Positions 8,321-16,817 are shown, counted from the first letter of the stretch. The stretch is 64,000 nt of DNA from JANQRZ01 sp965214485 (GCA_965214485.1 CBDCBW010000017.1:124001-188000); one strand, 5' to 3'. Notes: a model not told the origin generated them from the sequence alone. Program-made: numbers and translations.

Positions 8321-9487
8321 TCACGAAAACACGTCTTTGACTTTGCTGAAGAACGACTTCTTCTCCGGCACCTCGTCCGGGCGGGGTTGGAACGCCGGGG
8401 CCTCGCGGAGCGCCTCAATGTGCGCGCGCTCCTCGGGCGTAAGCCTCGTCGGGGTCCACACCTGAACCGTGACGAGCTGGTCGCCGCGCCGGGCTCCGCC
8501 GAGCTCGGGGACGCCGCGCCCGCGCATCCGCAGCACGCGCCCGCTCTGGATGCCGGGGTCGATCTGGAGGCGGGCGCGGCCCGTGAGCGTCGGCACCTCG
8601 ACCTCGGTGCCGAGGGCGGCGTCGGGGAACGAGAGGTGGAGGTCGCAGCGCACGTCGAGGCCGTCGCGCGTGAGGTGCTCGTGGGGCGTCTCCTCGATCT
8701 CGACGCGGAGGTCGCCGGCTGGCCCGCCGCGCCGGCCCGCGTTGCCGGCCCCGCGGACCGAGAGGAAGTGCCCCTCGCGGACGCCCGCCGGAATCTCGAC
8801 CGTCGTCGTGTCCTCGCCCTTGAGGCGGCCCTCGCCGTTGCAGGCGCGGCACGCGTCGGCGACGACCTGCCCCTCGCCGCCGCACGTCGGGCACGCAGCG
8901 ACGTTGACGAACTGCCCGAAGAACGTGCTCGACACCTGCCGGACCTCGCCGGCACCGTGGCACGTCGGGCACGTCTCGACGCCCGAGGCCCCGCCCTCGG
9001 CCCCGGTCGCGTCGCAGGCCTCGCACGGCAGGAACTTGCGGACCTTGAGCTTCTTCTCGACGCCCTCGGCGACCTCGTCGAGCGTCAGCGCGAGCCGCAC
9101 CCGGAGGTCGGTCCCTGCGCGGTGCCGGGGGCCGCGCCCGCCGAACGGGTTCCCCGCGCCGGGGGCCGCCCCGCCGAAGATGTCGGAGAAGGCGCTGAAG
9201 ATGTCCGAGATGTCCTGGAAGCCGCCGGGCCGCCCGGCCCCGCCGTTGACGCCTGCGTGCCCGAAGCGGTCGTAGCGCCGTCGCGTCTCGGGGTTCGAGA
9301 GCACCTCGTAGGCCGCAGCGGCCTCCTTGAAGCTGGCCTCGGCCTCGGCGTCGCCGGGGTTGCGGTCGGGGTGGTACGCGAGCGCCTTCTTGCGGTATGC
9401 CTTCTTGACCTCGTCCGGCGTCGCCGAACGCTCGACTCCCAACACGTCGTAGTAGTCCTTCATCGTTTGTTCTGTCGCTCCTGCCAT
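8321..9487 (-). CDS. dnaJ: Chaperone DnaJ (Hsp40)
   Basis: 388 residues; co-chaperone that stimulates DnaK ATPase and delivers unfolded clients. The J domain carries YHPDRNPGD with the HPD tripeptide, followed by a G/F-rich linker (GGAGRPGGFQDISDIFSAF). Four zinc motifs of the CxxCxGxG type follow (CEACDATG, CPTCHGAG, CPTCGGEG, CRACNGEG), then the C-terminal substrate-binding barrels. The family usually begins at about MKDYYDVLG, so an in-frame ATG at 9463 is an equally likely start. It is last in a co-oriented hrcA-grpE-dnaJ cluster; dnaK is not in the window. Confidence 0.96.
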   Translation of the reverse strand: MAGATEQTMKDYYDVLGVERSATPDEVKKAYRKKALAYHPDRNPGDAEAEASFKEAAAAYEVLSNPETRRRYDRFGHAGVNGGAGRPGGFQDISDIFSAFSDIFGGAAPGAGNPFGGRGPRHRAGTDLRVRLALTLDEVAEGVEKKLKVRKFLPCEACDATGAEGGASGVETCPTCHGAGEVRQVSSTFFGQFVNVAACPTCGGEGQVVADACRACNGEGRLKGEDTTTVEIPAGVREGHFLSVRGAGNAGRRGGPAGDLRVEIEETPHEHLTRDGLDVRCDLHLSFPDAALGTEVEVPTLTGRARLQIDPGIQSGRVLRMRGRGVPELGGARRGDQLVTVQVWTPTRLTPEERAHIEALREAPAFQPRPDEVPEKKSFFSKVKDVFS

Positions 9488-9603
9488 GTGCCTGAAATCC
9501 GCTGGGGTATGATAGTCTGAAAGAGGATAGTCTGAAAGAGGGAAGGGGGAGGCTTGCTCCGGCGGCTCCCTCGCTGCCCCATCCCCGCGCGCGCTGTATC
9601 GAC

Positions 9604-10167
9604 CTACTGAGCCACGACGACGCGGGCGTGGCGGAGCACCCGGTCGCCCATCCGGTAGCCCTTCTGGATTTCCCCGACGACGGTGCCGGTCGCGGCATCG
9701 GCCTCCTGCTGCATCATCGCCTCGTGCACGCTCTCGTCGAACGGCTCGCCGACGGCGGCGATCTCCTCGACGCCGAGGGTGCGGAGCGTGTCCTCGAACT
9801 TCTTGTAGACCAGGTCCACGCCGGTCTTGAGGGCCTGGTACGTCGGCCCGCCCTGCTCCTGCTCGGCGGCCTCCTCGGCGGCGTCGAGCGAGCGGCGGAG
9901 GTCGTCGAGCACGTCGAGCAGCGGGAGGAGGACCTCGCCCCGGCCCCGCGTGGCGGCCTGCCCGAGCTCGGCCTCGGTGCGGCGGCGGTAGTTCTGGAAC
10001 TCGGCGGTGCGGCGGAGGAGCTGCTCTTCGAGCCGGCGGGTCTGCTCGCCGCGTCGCTCGAGCTCGGATTCTGCGTCGCCGTGGGGCTCGTCCGCCGGAG
10101 GGGCCGCGTCGGCGGGCTCCTGCGCGGTGGGGTCGTTCGGAGCGGTGTGGAGGTCGGGGTCGGTCAT
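9604..10167 (-). CDS. grpE: Nucleotide exchange factor GrpE
   Basis: 187 residues. It releases ADP from DnaK so that the chaperone cycle can turn over. An acidic, proline-rich N-terminus precedes a long coiled-coil helix (DAESELERRGEQTRRLEEQLLRRTAEFQNYRRRTEAELGQ). The compact beta domain ends in the family signature (FDESVHEAMMQQEAD.. GTVVGEIQKGYRMGDRVLRHARVVV). It sits 32 bases downstream of hrcA on the same strand, consistent with one heat-shock transcript. Confidence 0.96.
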   Translation of the reverse strand: MTDPDLHTAPNDPTAQEPADAAPPADEPHGDAESELERRGEQTRRLEEQLLRRTAEFQNYRRRTEAELGQAATRGRGEVLLPLLDVLDDLRRSLDAAEEAAEQEQGGPTYQALKTGVDLVYKKFEDTLRTLGVEEIAAVGEPFDESVHEAMMQQEADAATGTVVGEIQKGYRMGDRVLRHARVVVAQ

Positions 10168-10199
10168 GCGGTCAAACGGGGGGTCGGTGGGAGGAATCG

Positions 10200-11297
10200 T
10201 CAGGCGTCGGGGGTGGTCCCGCTGAGGAGGCCGGCGAGGTACTCGACGAGGGTGACGGCGTAGGCGTAGTCCATCCGCCTCGGGCCGATCACGCCGAGCG
10301 AGCCGGTGGTGTCGCCGAGGCGATACTGCGCCCGGACGACGGAAAAGGTTCCGCCGAAGCGGTCGGCGGTCCCCGGGTTCACCCCTTCGCGCCCGATGCG
10401 CACCACGGCGCGGCCCTCGGCGTCGAACGGGGCGGCGTCGGCCTCGAGGAGGTGGACGATGACGTCCTGGTTTTCGAGCAACTCGATCACGCTGCGGACC
10501 TCCTCGGCGGCCTGGAACTCGGGCTGCGTCACGATCTGCTGCGCGCCGCCGACCTCGGCCTGCCGCTCCTCGGGGAGCTCGGCGAAGAACGTCGCGGCCT
10601 GGTGCAGGACGAGGCGGACGACGCCCGTGCGGTCGCCCGCGCCGAGGTCGCGCATCCGCTCGGCGGCGGTCCGGCGGATTTCCTCGAGCGTCAGCCCGGC
10701 GAGGCGCTCGTTCATCGCCTGCACGGTGCGGTCGAGGTCGGCCCGGCGGAGCTCAGCGTCGAGCTCCGCCGTGATCGTCTTGACGAGGCCGCCGCGGACC
10801 GAGACCACGAACATCAGCCGCGCCGACGACAGCGGGACCACGTCGAGCCGCTCCAGGACGCCGGTGGCGAGGCTCGGGCTGAGGACCACGCCGAGGAGGT
10901 TCGTGAACTGAGCGAGCAGGCGCGAGGTCTCGCGCATCAGCGACTCGACGTCGCCGTAGAGCTGCTCGAGCCCGGTGCGGAGGAGCTGCTGCTCGGCGGC
11001 GGAGACGCCCGTCCGGTCCATCAGCTCGTCCACGTAGGCGCGGTAGCCGAGGTCCGTCGGGACGCGGCCCGCGGAGGTGTGCGGGTGGTCGAGGTAGCCC
11101 AGCCCTTCGAGCGTGCTCAGCGTCGAGCGGATGCTCGCCGAGGACAGGTCCACGACGCCCTCCGAGGCCAGCACCTTCGACCCGACGGGGGCGGCGGTCT
11201 GGATGAACCGCGTCACGACCGAGCGCAGGATCACGGCCTCGCGCTCGCCGAGCGGCGGGCGTTCGCGGTCGGGACGGTGCGGGTTGGAAGCGGACAT
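10200..11297 (-). CDS. hrcA: Heat-inducible transcription repressor HrcA
   Basis: From ATG 11297 the protein has 365 residues. HrcA normally represses chaperone operons by binding the CIRCE inverted repeat and is kept active by GroEL. The winged-helix N-terminus reads GEREAVILRSVVTRFIQTAAPVGSKVL and SSASIRSTLSTLEGLGYLDHPHTSAGRVPTDLGYRAYVD, a diagnostic signature. The C-terminal half includes TTGSLGVIGPRRMDYAYAV near the end. No CIRCE sequence is visible upstream (11298-11418), so autorepression through a classical site is not supported here. Confidence 0.95.
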   Translation of the reverse strand: MSASNPHRPDRERPPLGEREAVILRSVVTRFIQTAAPVGSKVLASEGVVDLSSASIRSTLSTLEGLGYLDHPHTSAGRVPTDLGYRAYVDELMDRTGVSAAEQQLLRTGLEQLYGDVESLMRETSRLLAQFTNLLGVVLSPSLATGVLERLDVVPLSSARLMFVVSVRGGLVKTITAELDAELRRADLDRTVQAMNERLAGLTLEEIRRTAAERMRDLGAGDRTGVVRLVLHQAATFFAELPEERQAEVGGAQQIVTQPEFQAAEEVRSVIELLENQDVIVHLLEADAAPFDAEGRAVVRIGREGVNPGTADRFGGTFSVVRAQYRLGDTTGSLGVIGPRRMDYAYAVTLVEYLAGLLSGTTPDA

Positions 11298-11418
11298 AGC
11301 GGGGAACGCGGCTGTCGGGCAAAGCCTCCGTGATACCGCCCGCGCCACCGCGTGTTCAACCGGTCCCGGTGCGTTTTTTATGGAGCAGCCGAGCCCCGGC
11401 CCGTGCTCAGCCGCCCCG

Positions 11419-12258
11419 TCAGCGCAGGTCGCCGAACGTGTCGCAGGCCCCGACATCACCGCTCCGAAGGCCGGTCTGGAACGCCTCGACGCGCTGCTGC
11501 GAGGTCCCGTGCGTGAACGACTCAGGCACGGCGGCGCGGCCCGCCCGCCGCTGGAGGTAGTCGTCCCCGACGGCGGCGGCGGCGGCGATGCCTTCCTCGA
11601 CGTCGCCCGCTTCGAGGAGGTCGCGCTCGGTCTCGGCGTAGTACGCCCAGACGCCGGCGTAGCAGTCGGCCTGGAGCTCGGTGCGGACCGAGAGGTCGTT
11701 GGCATCGGCCTCGCTGAGGCGCTGCTGCTGGCGGCGGACCGCCCCGAGGACGCCGGTGACGTTCTGGACGTGGTGCCCGACCTCGTGCGCGATCACGTAG
11801 GCCACCGCGAAGTCGCCCGATGCGCCCAGGCTCTGAAGCTGGCGGAAGAAGCTCAGGTCGAGGTACACCCGCCGGTCGTTCGGGCAGTAGAACGGCCCGA
11901 CCGCCGCCCCGGCGATCCCGCACGCCGACTGCACGCGGTCCGAGAACAGCACCAGCTCCGGCTCCGGGTAGCGCTCGCCGCGCCGTTGGAAGACCGCGCC
12001 CCACGTCTGCTCCAGGTCTGCGAGAATCACGCGGACGAACTCCGAGGCTTCGTCCTGCGGCCCCGTGCTGCCCGGCGCTTGCTCGACCTGCGCCGCCTGT
12101 CCGCCGCCGAGGAGCGCGGCGATCTGCGAGAGGTCGACCCCGAAGAGGAGGCCGAGGATGACGACCAGAATGGGGCCGCACCCGAGGGCGACCTTGCCTT
12201 TGTTGCCGCGCACGTCGATAACGTTCGAGCTTCCGCGGCGGCCGCGCCACTGTACCAT
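11419..12258 (-). CDS. YpfJ-type neutral zinc metallopeptidase
   Basis: 279 residues. The N-terminus MVQWRGRRGSSNVIDVRG followed by one transmembrane segment (LGCGPILVVILGLLFGVDL) is the classical start of the YpfJ/KPN_02809 family. The protease-like domain has FYCPNDRRVYLDLSFF, the zinc motif YVIAHEVGHHVQNVTGVL (HExxH) and the downstream ligand helix ELQADCYAGVWAYYAE. It ends with SFTHGTSQQRVEAFQTGL, also typical. It is predicted membrane-anchored with the catalytic domain outside the cytoplasm. Substrates of the family are unknown. Confidence 0.93.
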   Translation of the reverse strand: MVQWRGRRGSSNVIDVRGNKGKVALGCGPILVVILGLLFGVDLSQIAALLGGGQAAQVEQAPGSTGPQDEASEFVRVILADLEQTWGAVFQRRGERYPEPELVLFSDRVQSACGIAGAAVGPFYCPNDRRVYLDLSFFRQLQSLGASGDFAVAYVIAHEVGHHVQNVTGVLGAVRRQQQRLSEADANDLSVRTELQADCYAGVWAYYAETERDLLEAGDVEEGIAAAAAVGDDYLQRRAGRAAVPESFTHGTSQQRVEAFQTGLRSGDVGACDTFGDLR

Positions 12259-12312
12259 GGGAGGAGGGAGGCTGAGAGGGGAGAGGAGGCCAGAGTATAC
12301 GATGACCGGCCG

Positions 12313-12684
12313 CTAGCCCGCCCACGCGCGGCGGACGCGGGTGATGATCTCGGCCTCGCTCACGCTGAGCAGGCCGTCGGCGCGGGCTACGTGCCCGAGG
12401 TCGGCGAGGACCTGGCGGCGCAGCGCCGGCGAGAGGGCCCCGCGCAGGTCGGCGGCGAGCGACTCCGGCGTGCCGGCCAGCCCGCCGCTCGCGGCTGCGA
12501 AGGCCGTGTTCACGACCGCCTCGGCGGTGTCCGGCGTGAGGTAGGGGAGCCAGCGCTGGATCAGCGCGACGACGGCGTAGCGCTCCGCCGGGTCGAAGTC
12601 GTCGTCGGCCCCGTAGGCGACGGCGAGGTAGAGCTGGACGAGCGTGTGGAGGTGGCGGGGGTGGAGGGGCAGCGCGTCGGGCAT
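12313..12684 (-). CDS. TerB-like small helical protein
   Basis: ATG 12684 opens 123 residues, all-helical. The pattern HLHTLVQLYLAVAYGADDDFDPAERYAVVALIQRWLP and LADLGHVARADGLLSVSEAEIITRVRRAW has two acidic, metal-site-like positions about 80 residues apart. This is the layout of TerB/DjlA-type domains (family assignment by eye). Their role, originally linked to tellurite resistance, is unclear. It lies 28 bases downstream of the CoA-transferase gene on the same strand, so the two may be co-transcribed. Confidence 0.65.
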   Translation of the reverse strand: MPDALPLHPRHLHTLVQLYLAVAYGADDDFDPAERYAVVALIQRWLPYLTPDTAEAVVNTAFAAASGGLAGTPESLAADLRGALSPALRRQVLADLGHVARADGLLSVSEAEIITRVRRAWAG

Positions 12685-12712
12685 GGCAAGGTCGGGAGGC
12701 TGGAAAGGCGCG

Positions 12713-13894
12713 TTATGCGCGCGGCTCGATCGCGCCCTCGCGCGCGAGTCGGTCGAGCTCGCGGGCGTCGAGCCCGAGGCGCTCGGCGAGGACGGCGCGG
12801 GTGTCGGCGGCGTAGTGCGGCGGCGGGGCGAGGGCGGCGGCGGCGTGGCCGAACGCGACGTGCCGCACCCCGGCGACCGCGCCGTCGCGCACGACGAGGG
12901 CCTCGGCGGCGGGGCGGGCGAAGACGGTGGGCAGGTCGTTGACGGCTCCGGCGGGGACGTGCCGCTCGGCGAGGGCGGCGAGCAGGCCGTCGCGCTCGCG
13001 CCCGGCGATGCGCTCGGCGAGGAGGAGCTCCAGGAACGCCCGGTTCCGCACGCGCTGCGCGTTCGTCGCGAAGCGGGGGGCCCCGGCGATGGCCTCCAGC
13101 CCGAGCGCCTCGCACAGCGCCGCAAACTGGCGGTCCGTCCCCACCGCGAGCACGAGGCCTTCGCCGTCGGCCGTCTCGAAGACCGTCCCGTAGGGCGCGA
13201 TGTTCGGGTGCGCCGAGCCGATGCGCTGCGGCGCGTGCCCGGCGGTGAACCAGTTCGCTGCCTGGTTCGCCAGCGACGCGACGGCGGCCTCGAAGAGCGA
13301 CACCGTGAAGCGCCCGCCGCGCCCCGTCCGCTCGCGCTCAATCAGCCCGACGAGCACCGCCTCCTTGAGGTGGTGTGCCGCCAGGACGTCGACGAGCGCC
13401 ACCGGCATCTTGACGGGCGGACCGCCGGCCTCGCCGTTCATAAACGTGAACCCGCTCTCGGCCTGGACCACGGCGTCGTACCCGGCGCGGTCGCTGTCGG
13501 GGTAGCCGACGACCTCGGCGTAGAGCAGGCGCGGGTTGAGCGCCGAGAGCGTCCCGAAGTCCGCCCCGAGCCGCTCCGCGTCGCCGGGCTTGTACGAGGT
13601 CACGGCGAGGTCGGCCTGGGGCGTCAGGTCGTGGAGCAGCCGCTGCCCGCCGGCGGTGCGCAGGTCGATCGCGAGCGACTGCTTGCCCCAGTTCGCGGCG
13701 GCGAAGTAGGCGGGGCGGTCGCCGTCCGGGTCTTCGGACGGGAGGGTCCAGCGCCGCGTCACGTCGCCGCCCGTCGCCGGGTTCTCGATCTTCAGCACGG
13801 TCGCGCCCAACTCGGCGAAGAACTGCCCCACGCTCGGCCCGGCCAGCACGCTCGCCAGCTCCAGCACCACGAGGTCGGCGAACGGTGCGGGCAT
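12713..13894 (-). CDS. CaiB/BaiF (family III) CoA transferase
   Basis: ATG 13894 gives 393 residues; a longer frame to 13954 adds a low-complexity leader I reject. Family III enzymes move CoA between carboxylic acids. N-terminal PFADLVVLELASVLAGPSVGQFFAELGATVLKIENP is the family signature. The catalytic aspartate lies in RAGYDAVVQAESGF. The stretch HPNIAPYGTVFETADG and the GRGGRFTVSLFEAAVASLANQAANWF helix are also typical. The substrate acid cannot be told, and no acyl-CoA dehydrogenase or synthetase gene is nearby. Confidence 0.93.
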   Translation of the reverse strand: MPAPFADLVVLELASVLAGPSVGQFFAELGATVLKIENPATGGDVTRRWTLPSEDPDGDRPAYFAAANWGKQSLAIDLRTAGGQRLLHDLTPQADLAVTSYKPGDAERLGADFGTLSALNPRLLYAEVVGYPDSDRAGYDAVVQAESGFTFMNGEAGGPPVKMPVALVDVLAAHHLKEAVLVGLIERERTGRGGRFTVSLFEAAVASLANQAANWFTAGHAPQRIGSAHPNIAPYGTVFETADGEGLVLAVGTDRQFAALCEALGLEAIAGAPRFATNAQRVRNRAFLELLLAERIAGRERDGLLAALAERHVPAGAVNDLPTVFARPAAEALVVRDGAVAGVRHVAFGHAAAALAPPPHYAADTRAVLAERLGLDARELDRLAREGAIEPRA

Positions 13895-13950
13895 CGTGGG
13901 CGAGGAGGGGAAAAGGGAGTGGAGAGCAGGGGCAGAAATAAACTGGCGTG

Positions 13951-14709
13951 TCACGCACCGAGCTCGTCGTAGAGCGCTGCGAACGCCCTCGCCAGCGTGT
14001 GCGCCGGCGCGAACGCCACGAGCGGGGTCGCGGCCTCGTGCGACTCGCGCATCTTCACCGACGCCGGGAGCAGCGTCTCGAACAGCGGCAGGCCCTCGGC
14101 CCGGAGCTCGTCCACGATCCGGCGCGGCAGCTTCGCCCCCTTCTGGAACTGGTTGACGATGATGCCCTCGACCTCGAGGCCGGGGTTGTGGTCGGCCTTG
14201 ACCTCGGCCACGTTCTCGAGCAGTTGGTAGAGCGCCTGCCGGGCGAAGTCGTCGCAGTCGAACGGGATCAGGCAGGTGTCGGCGGCGATGAGGGCCGAGA
14301 GCGTGTAGAAGTTCAGCGCCGGCGGCGTGTCGACGTAGACCGCGTCGTAGGCCCCGAGCGCGCCGAGCCCGTCGCGGAGCTTGTTGATCTTGTGCTTGGC
14401 CTCGAGCCGGGATTGCAGCCCGGTCAGCTCCGGCGACGCGGCGACGAGGTCGAAGTTCTCGTAGGGCGTGTGGAGGACGAACTCGCGGAGCTTACGCTCC
14501 GAGAGGTGGAACGAGAGGAACTGCTCGAAGAACCCCGCAACGGTCGTCTCGGGCCGGGCCTCGCCGAGGAGGTAGCGCGTCGCGTTGCCCTGCGCGTCGA
14601 GGTCCACAAGGAGCGTGTTGAGCCCACGCCCCGCGCTGAGCGCCGCGAGGTTGACGGCGATGCTGGACTTGCCGACCCCGCCTTTCTGGTTGAAGATGAC
14701 GCGCCGCAT
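13951..14709 (-). CDS. ParA-family ATPase
   Basis: ATG 14709 gives 252 residues. The deviant Walker A is FNQKGGVGKSSIAVNLA (signature Lys in GGVGKSS), the A' box is LLVDLDAQGNATRYLL and Walker B is YDAVYVDTPPAL. Such ATPases position chromosomes, plasmids or protein clusters on the nucleoid or membrane. No parB is adjacent, so this may be an orphan ParA used for cargo positioning rather than the chromosomal parABS pair. Upstream DNA is a decayed dehydrogenase gene, so its promoter probably lies within that remnant. Confidence 0.9.
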   Translation of the reverse strand: MRRVIFNQKGGVGKSSIAVNLAALSAGRGLNTLLVDLDAQGNATRYLLGEARPETTVAGFFEQFLSFHLSERKLREFVLHTPYENFDLVAASPELTGLQSRLEAKHKINKLRDGLGALGAYDAVYVDTPPALNFYTLSALIAADTCLIPFDCDDFARQALYQLLENVAEVKADHNPGLEVEGIIVNQFQKGAKLPRRIVDELRAEGLPLFETLLPASVKMRESHEAATPLVAFAPAHTLARAFAALYDELGA

Positions 14710-14805
14710 AACGGAGGGAGAGCAGGGGGAAGGGAGAGAAGCCGGCGCTGAAAGGTCGTCGTCCCGGTCCCGCCCGGGCAACGCCGCTGGGTGAAACGTG
14801 CGCCA

Positions 14806-15045
14806 ACTCCAGCAGGGCCGTCCGAGAGCATGAGGAGCACGGCGTCCGAGGCGGAGAACACGGCCCAGGGCGATCCCACGACGGAGGCTCCGAGCGGGCC
14901 GAAGCGCTGGGCCTTCTCCGCTGTGCGGTTGTAAAGGGCGAGCGGTGTAAAGGGCGAGCGGGCGTCCGGCTCGGGGGAGGTGGGCGGCGAGCGCTTCGCC
15001 CATGATATGCAGCCCAATGGGACCCAGCGAGATGTCGGCCCCGGT
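14806..15045 (-). pseudogene. Remnant of a 3-hydroxyisobutyrate/6-phosphogluconate-type dehydrogenase (Rossmann half), frameshifted
   Basis: On the minus strand the sequence reads ISLGPIGLHIMGEALAAHLP..GRPLAL in one frame and LYNRTAEKAQRFGPLGASVV..SDAVLLMLSDGPAGV in another, a near-perfect N-terminal NAD-binding domain of the beta-hydroxyacid dehydrogenase family. The two halves are separated by an exact 16-bp tandem duplication (14930-14945 and 14946-14961). Removing one copy restores one frame through RPLALYNRTAEK. The catalytic C-terminal domain is absent. So this is a truncated relic whose frame was broken by replication slippage. Confidence 0.8.
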
Positions 15046-15130
15046 CGGTCTCGATACGCAGGCTAAACGGGAAAAGCCGCGCCGGAGAGCACCGGGCGCG
15101 GCTTCTGAGCTTCGAGGCTCCGGGCCGGAG

Positions 15131-15385
15131 CTACGCCGGATCGACGTGGACGACCTTGCGGTCCTGGCGGCCCCGCGCGAAGCGGACCGTGCCGCTGACC
15201 TTCGCGAAGAGCGTGTCGTCGTTGCCGCGCCCGACGTTGAGGCCGGGGTGAAACTTGGTCCCGCGCTGGCGGACGATGATCGCGCCGGCGGTGATGGCCT
15301 CGCTGCCGTAGACCTTGACGCCGAGCATCTTCGGGTTCGAGTCGCGGCCGTTCTTGGAGGAGCCTACGCCTTTCTTGTGTGCCAT
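15131..15385 (-). CDS. rpmA: 50S ribosomal protein L27
   Basis: 84 residues; sits near the peptidyl-transferase centre of the large subunit. The N-terminus MAHKKGVGSSKNGRDSNPKMLGVKVYG and the block GAIIVRQRGTKFHPGLNVGRGNDDTLFA are the family signatures. There is no N-terminal extension needing cleavage. It follows rplU on the same strand, but the usual short gap is enlarged to about 200 bases by a dispersed repeat. Confidence 0.98.
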   Translation of the reverse strand: MAHKKGVGSSKNGRDSNPKMLGVKVYGSEAITAGAIIVRQRGTKFHPGLNVGRGNDDTLFAKVSGTVRFARGRQDRKVVHVDPA

Positions 15386-15441
15386 GAGTCTGGGGGGCTA
15401 TCGGAGGGAGCGGGTTGGGAGGACGCCTTCGACGTCTCGCT

Positions 15442-15561
15442 TGTCATTCCGAGCGGGCGCGAGGGGCATCTCCTACGGCAGGGTCAACAAGCGTCAGAGT
15501 GAGAGCTGTCTCCTCGCGGAGCCTGCACGGAGCGCAGTCGAACGGGCTCGTCGAAAGGGCA
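15442..15561. repeat. Dispersed inverted-repeat element inside the rplU-rpmA operon
   Basis: It begins TGTCATTCCGAGCGGGCG, a start shared in outline with the elements at 748 and 1933, and ends near GGGCTCGTCGAAAGG. The 17-mer CGCAGTCGAACGGGCTC (15533-15549) is the exact reverse complement of 1991-2007. It carries no plausible gene. Its place between two co-transcribed ribosomal-protein genes implies it is transcribed and must be read through. Confidence 0.6.
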
Positions 15562-15583
15562 GGGCGTGAGGTCGAGGAAGCTC

Positions 15584-15916
15584 TCAGTTGGAGCCGTTGC
15601 CGTCGAGGTTGAGGGCGTCGATGGAGAGCTTGGTGTAGGGCTGGCGGTGGCCGTTCTTGACGCGGTAGCCCTTGCGGCGCTTCTTCTTGAAGACGATCAC
15701 CTTGTCGCCCTTGAGGTGGTCGAGGACGGTGGCGGTGACGCTCGCGCCGCTGACGGTCGGAGCGCCGATCTGGACGCCGTCGGCGGAGCCGGAGACGAGG
15801 AGGACGCGGTCGAGCGTGAGGGTGTCGCCGACCGCGGCCTGCTGGCGGGGGGCGTAGAGCGTGGTGTTCTGCTGGACCTTGAACTGCTTGCCGGAGATGT
15901 CGACGATGGCGTACAT
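15584..15916 (-). CDS. rplU: 50S ribosomal protein L21
   Basis: 110 residues. It opens MYAIVDISGKQFKVQQNTTLYAPRQQ, the L21 signature, has VSGASVTATVLDHLKGDKVIVFKKKRRKGYRVKNGHRQPYTKLSI, and ends with a short acidic tail. It binds 23S rRNA during subunit assembly. It is first in the rplU-rpmA pair. The 230 bases upstream (15917-16148) separate it from a divergent FAH gene and hold the promoters of both, though I cannot name a clear -7/-33 pair. Confidence 0.97.
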   Translation of the reverse strand: MYAIVDISGKQFKVQQNTTLYAPRQQAAVGDTLTLDRVLLVSGSADGVQIGAPTVSGASVTATVLDHLKGDKVIVFKKKRRKGYRVKNGHRQPYTKLSIDALNLDGNGSN

Positions 15917-16148
15917 AGGGGTGCGGGCTTGGGGACCCTCGGCGCGGCGGCGCTGGCGTGCCGTCCGAGGAGCGCGGTGGGCAAAGAACCGCTAAGCTAC
16001 GGCACCGGACGGGCGTCTGCCACCGCCGGGCGGTGTGCGGACGGCGCATCGGGGTGAATTCAAGCAGGCTTGACGCAGCGGCACCTACCTGCAAATCGCC
16101 GCCCGGCGTACTCTGCCCGGCGGCCCCCGTCCCTCCCCTCCGCCTCCG

Positions 16149-16817
16149 ATGTTCCTCCTCTGCCTGCCGCCCTCCGGCCTCACGCTCACGCCCGGCAAAG
16201 TCCTGTGCATCGGGCGCAACTACGCCGAGCACGTCCGCGAGATGGGCGACGTGGCGGACCTCCCGACCGAGCCGGTGGTCTTCCTCAAGCCCTCGACCGC
16301 GCTCGTCGCCTCCGGCGGCGAGGTCGTGATTCCGCCGCAGTCGGAGGACGTGCACCACGAGGTCGAGATCGCGGCGGTGATCGGGCGGGGCGGGAAGAAC
16401 ATCGCCGAGGAGCAAGCGCTGGAGCACGTCGGGGCGTACGCGCTCGGGCTCGACATGACGGCGCGCGACGTGCAGCGCCGGGCGAAGGACGCCGGAAAGC
16501 CCTGGACGGTGGCGAAGGGCTTCGATACGTTCGCGCCGCTCGGCCCGCTCACGGCCGCCGAGGCGGTCCCGGACCCGCAGGTCCTCGCCCTCCGCCTTGA
16601 GGTCAACGGCGAGGTGCGGCAGGACGGGCGGGCCGGCGACATGATCTTCCCCGTCGCCTTCCTCATCGCCTACCTCTCGCGCCTCTTCACGCTGGAGCCG
16701 GGGGACGTGGTCTACACGGGCACCCCCGAGGGCGTCGGCCCCGTCGCGCCCGGCGACGTGCTCGAGGCGACGACCGCCGGCGGCGTGCTCGCCCCGCTCC
16801 GCGTGACCGTGCGCTGA
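16149..16817 (+). CDS. Fumarylacetoacetate hydrolase family protein
   Basis: 222 residues, compact form like human FAHD1 or YcgM (acylpyruvate hydrolase / oxaloacetate decarboxylase activities are known in the family). Signatures are KVLCIGRNYAEHVREMG, EVEIAAVIGRGGKNI with the metal-binding glutamates, GLDMTARDVQRRAKDAGKPW, AKGFDTFAPLGPL, and IFPVAFLIAYLSRLFTLEPGDVVYTGTPEGVG. Cytosolic, Mg/Mn-dependent. No aromatic-degradation neighbours are present, so the acylpyruvase role is more likely than true fumarylacetoacetase. Confidence 0.92.
   Translation: MFLLCLPPSGLTLTPGKVLCIGRNYAEHVREMGDVADLPTEPVVFLKPSTALVASGGEVVIPPQSEDVHHEVEIAAVIGRGGKNIAEEQALEHVGAYALGLDMTARDVQRRAKDAGKPWTVAKGFDTFAPLGPLTAAEAVPDPQVLALRLEVNGEVRQDGRAGDMIFPVAFLIAYLSRLFTLEPGDVVYTGTPEGVGPVAPGDVLEATTAGGVLAPLRVTVR

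Noticed and set aside
10200..11705. Longer HrcA start at 11705
   Set aside because: The first 136 residues are antisense-like low-complexity sequence over the metallopeptidase gene; ATG 11297 precedes the conserved winged helix directly.
13951..14709. ParA as evidence for an integrated plasmid
   Set aside because: No parB, replication gene or attachment repeats are adjacent; orphan ParA proteins are common in chromosomes.
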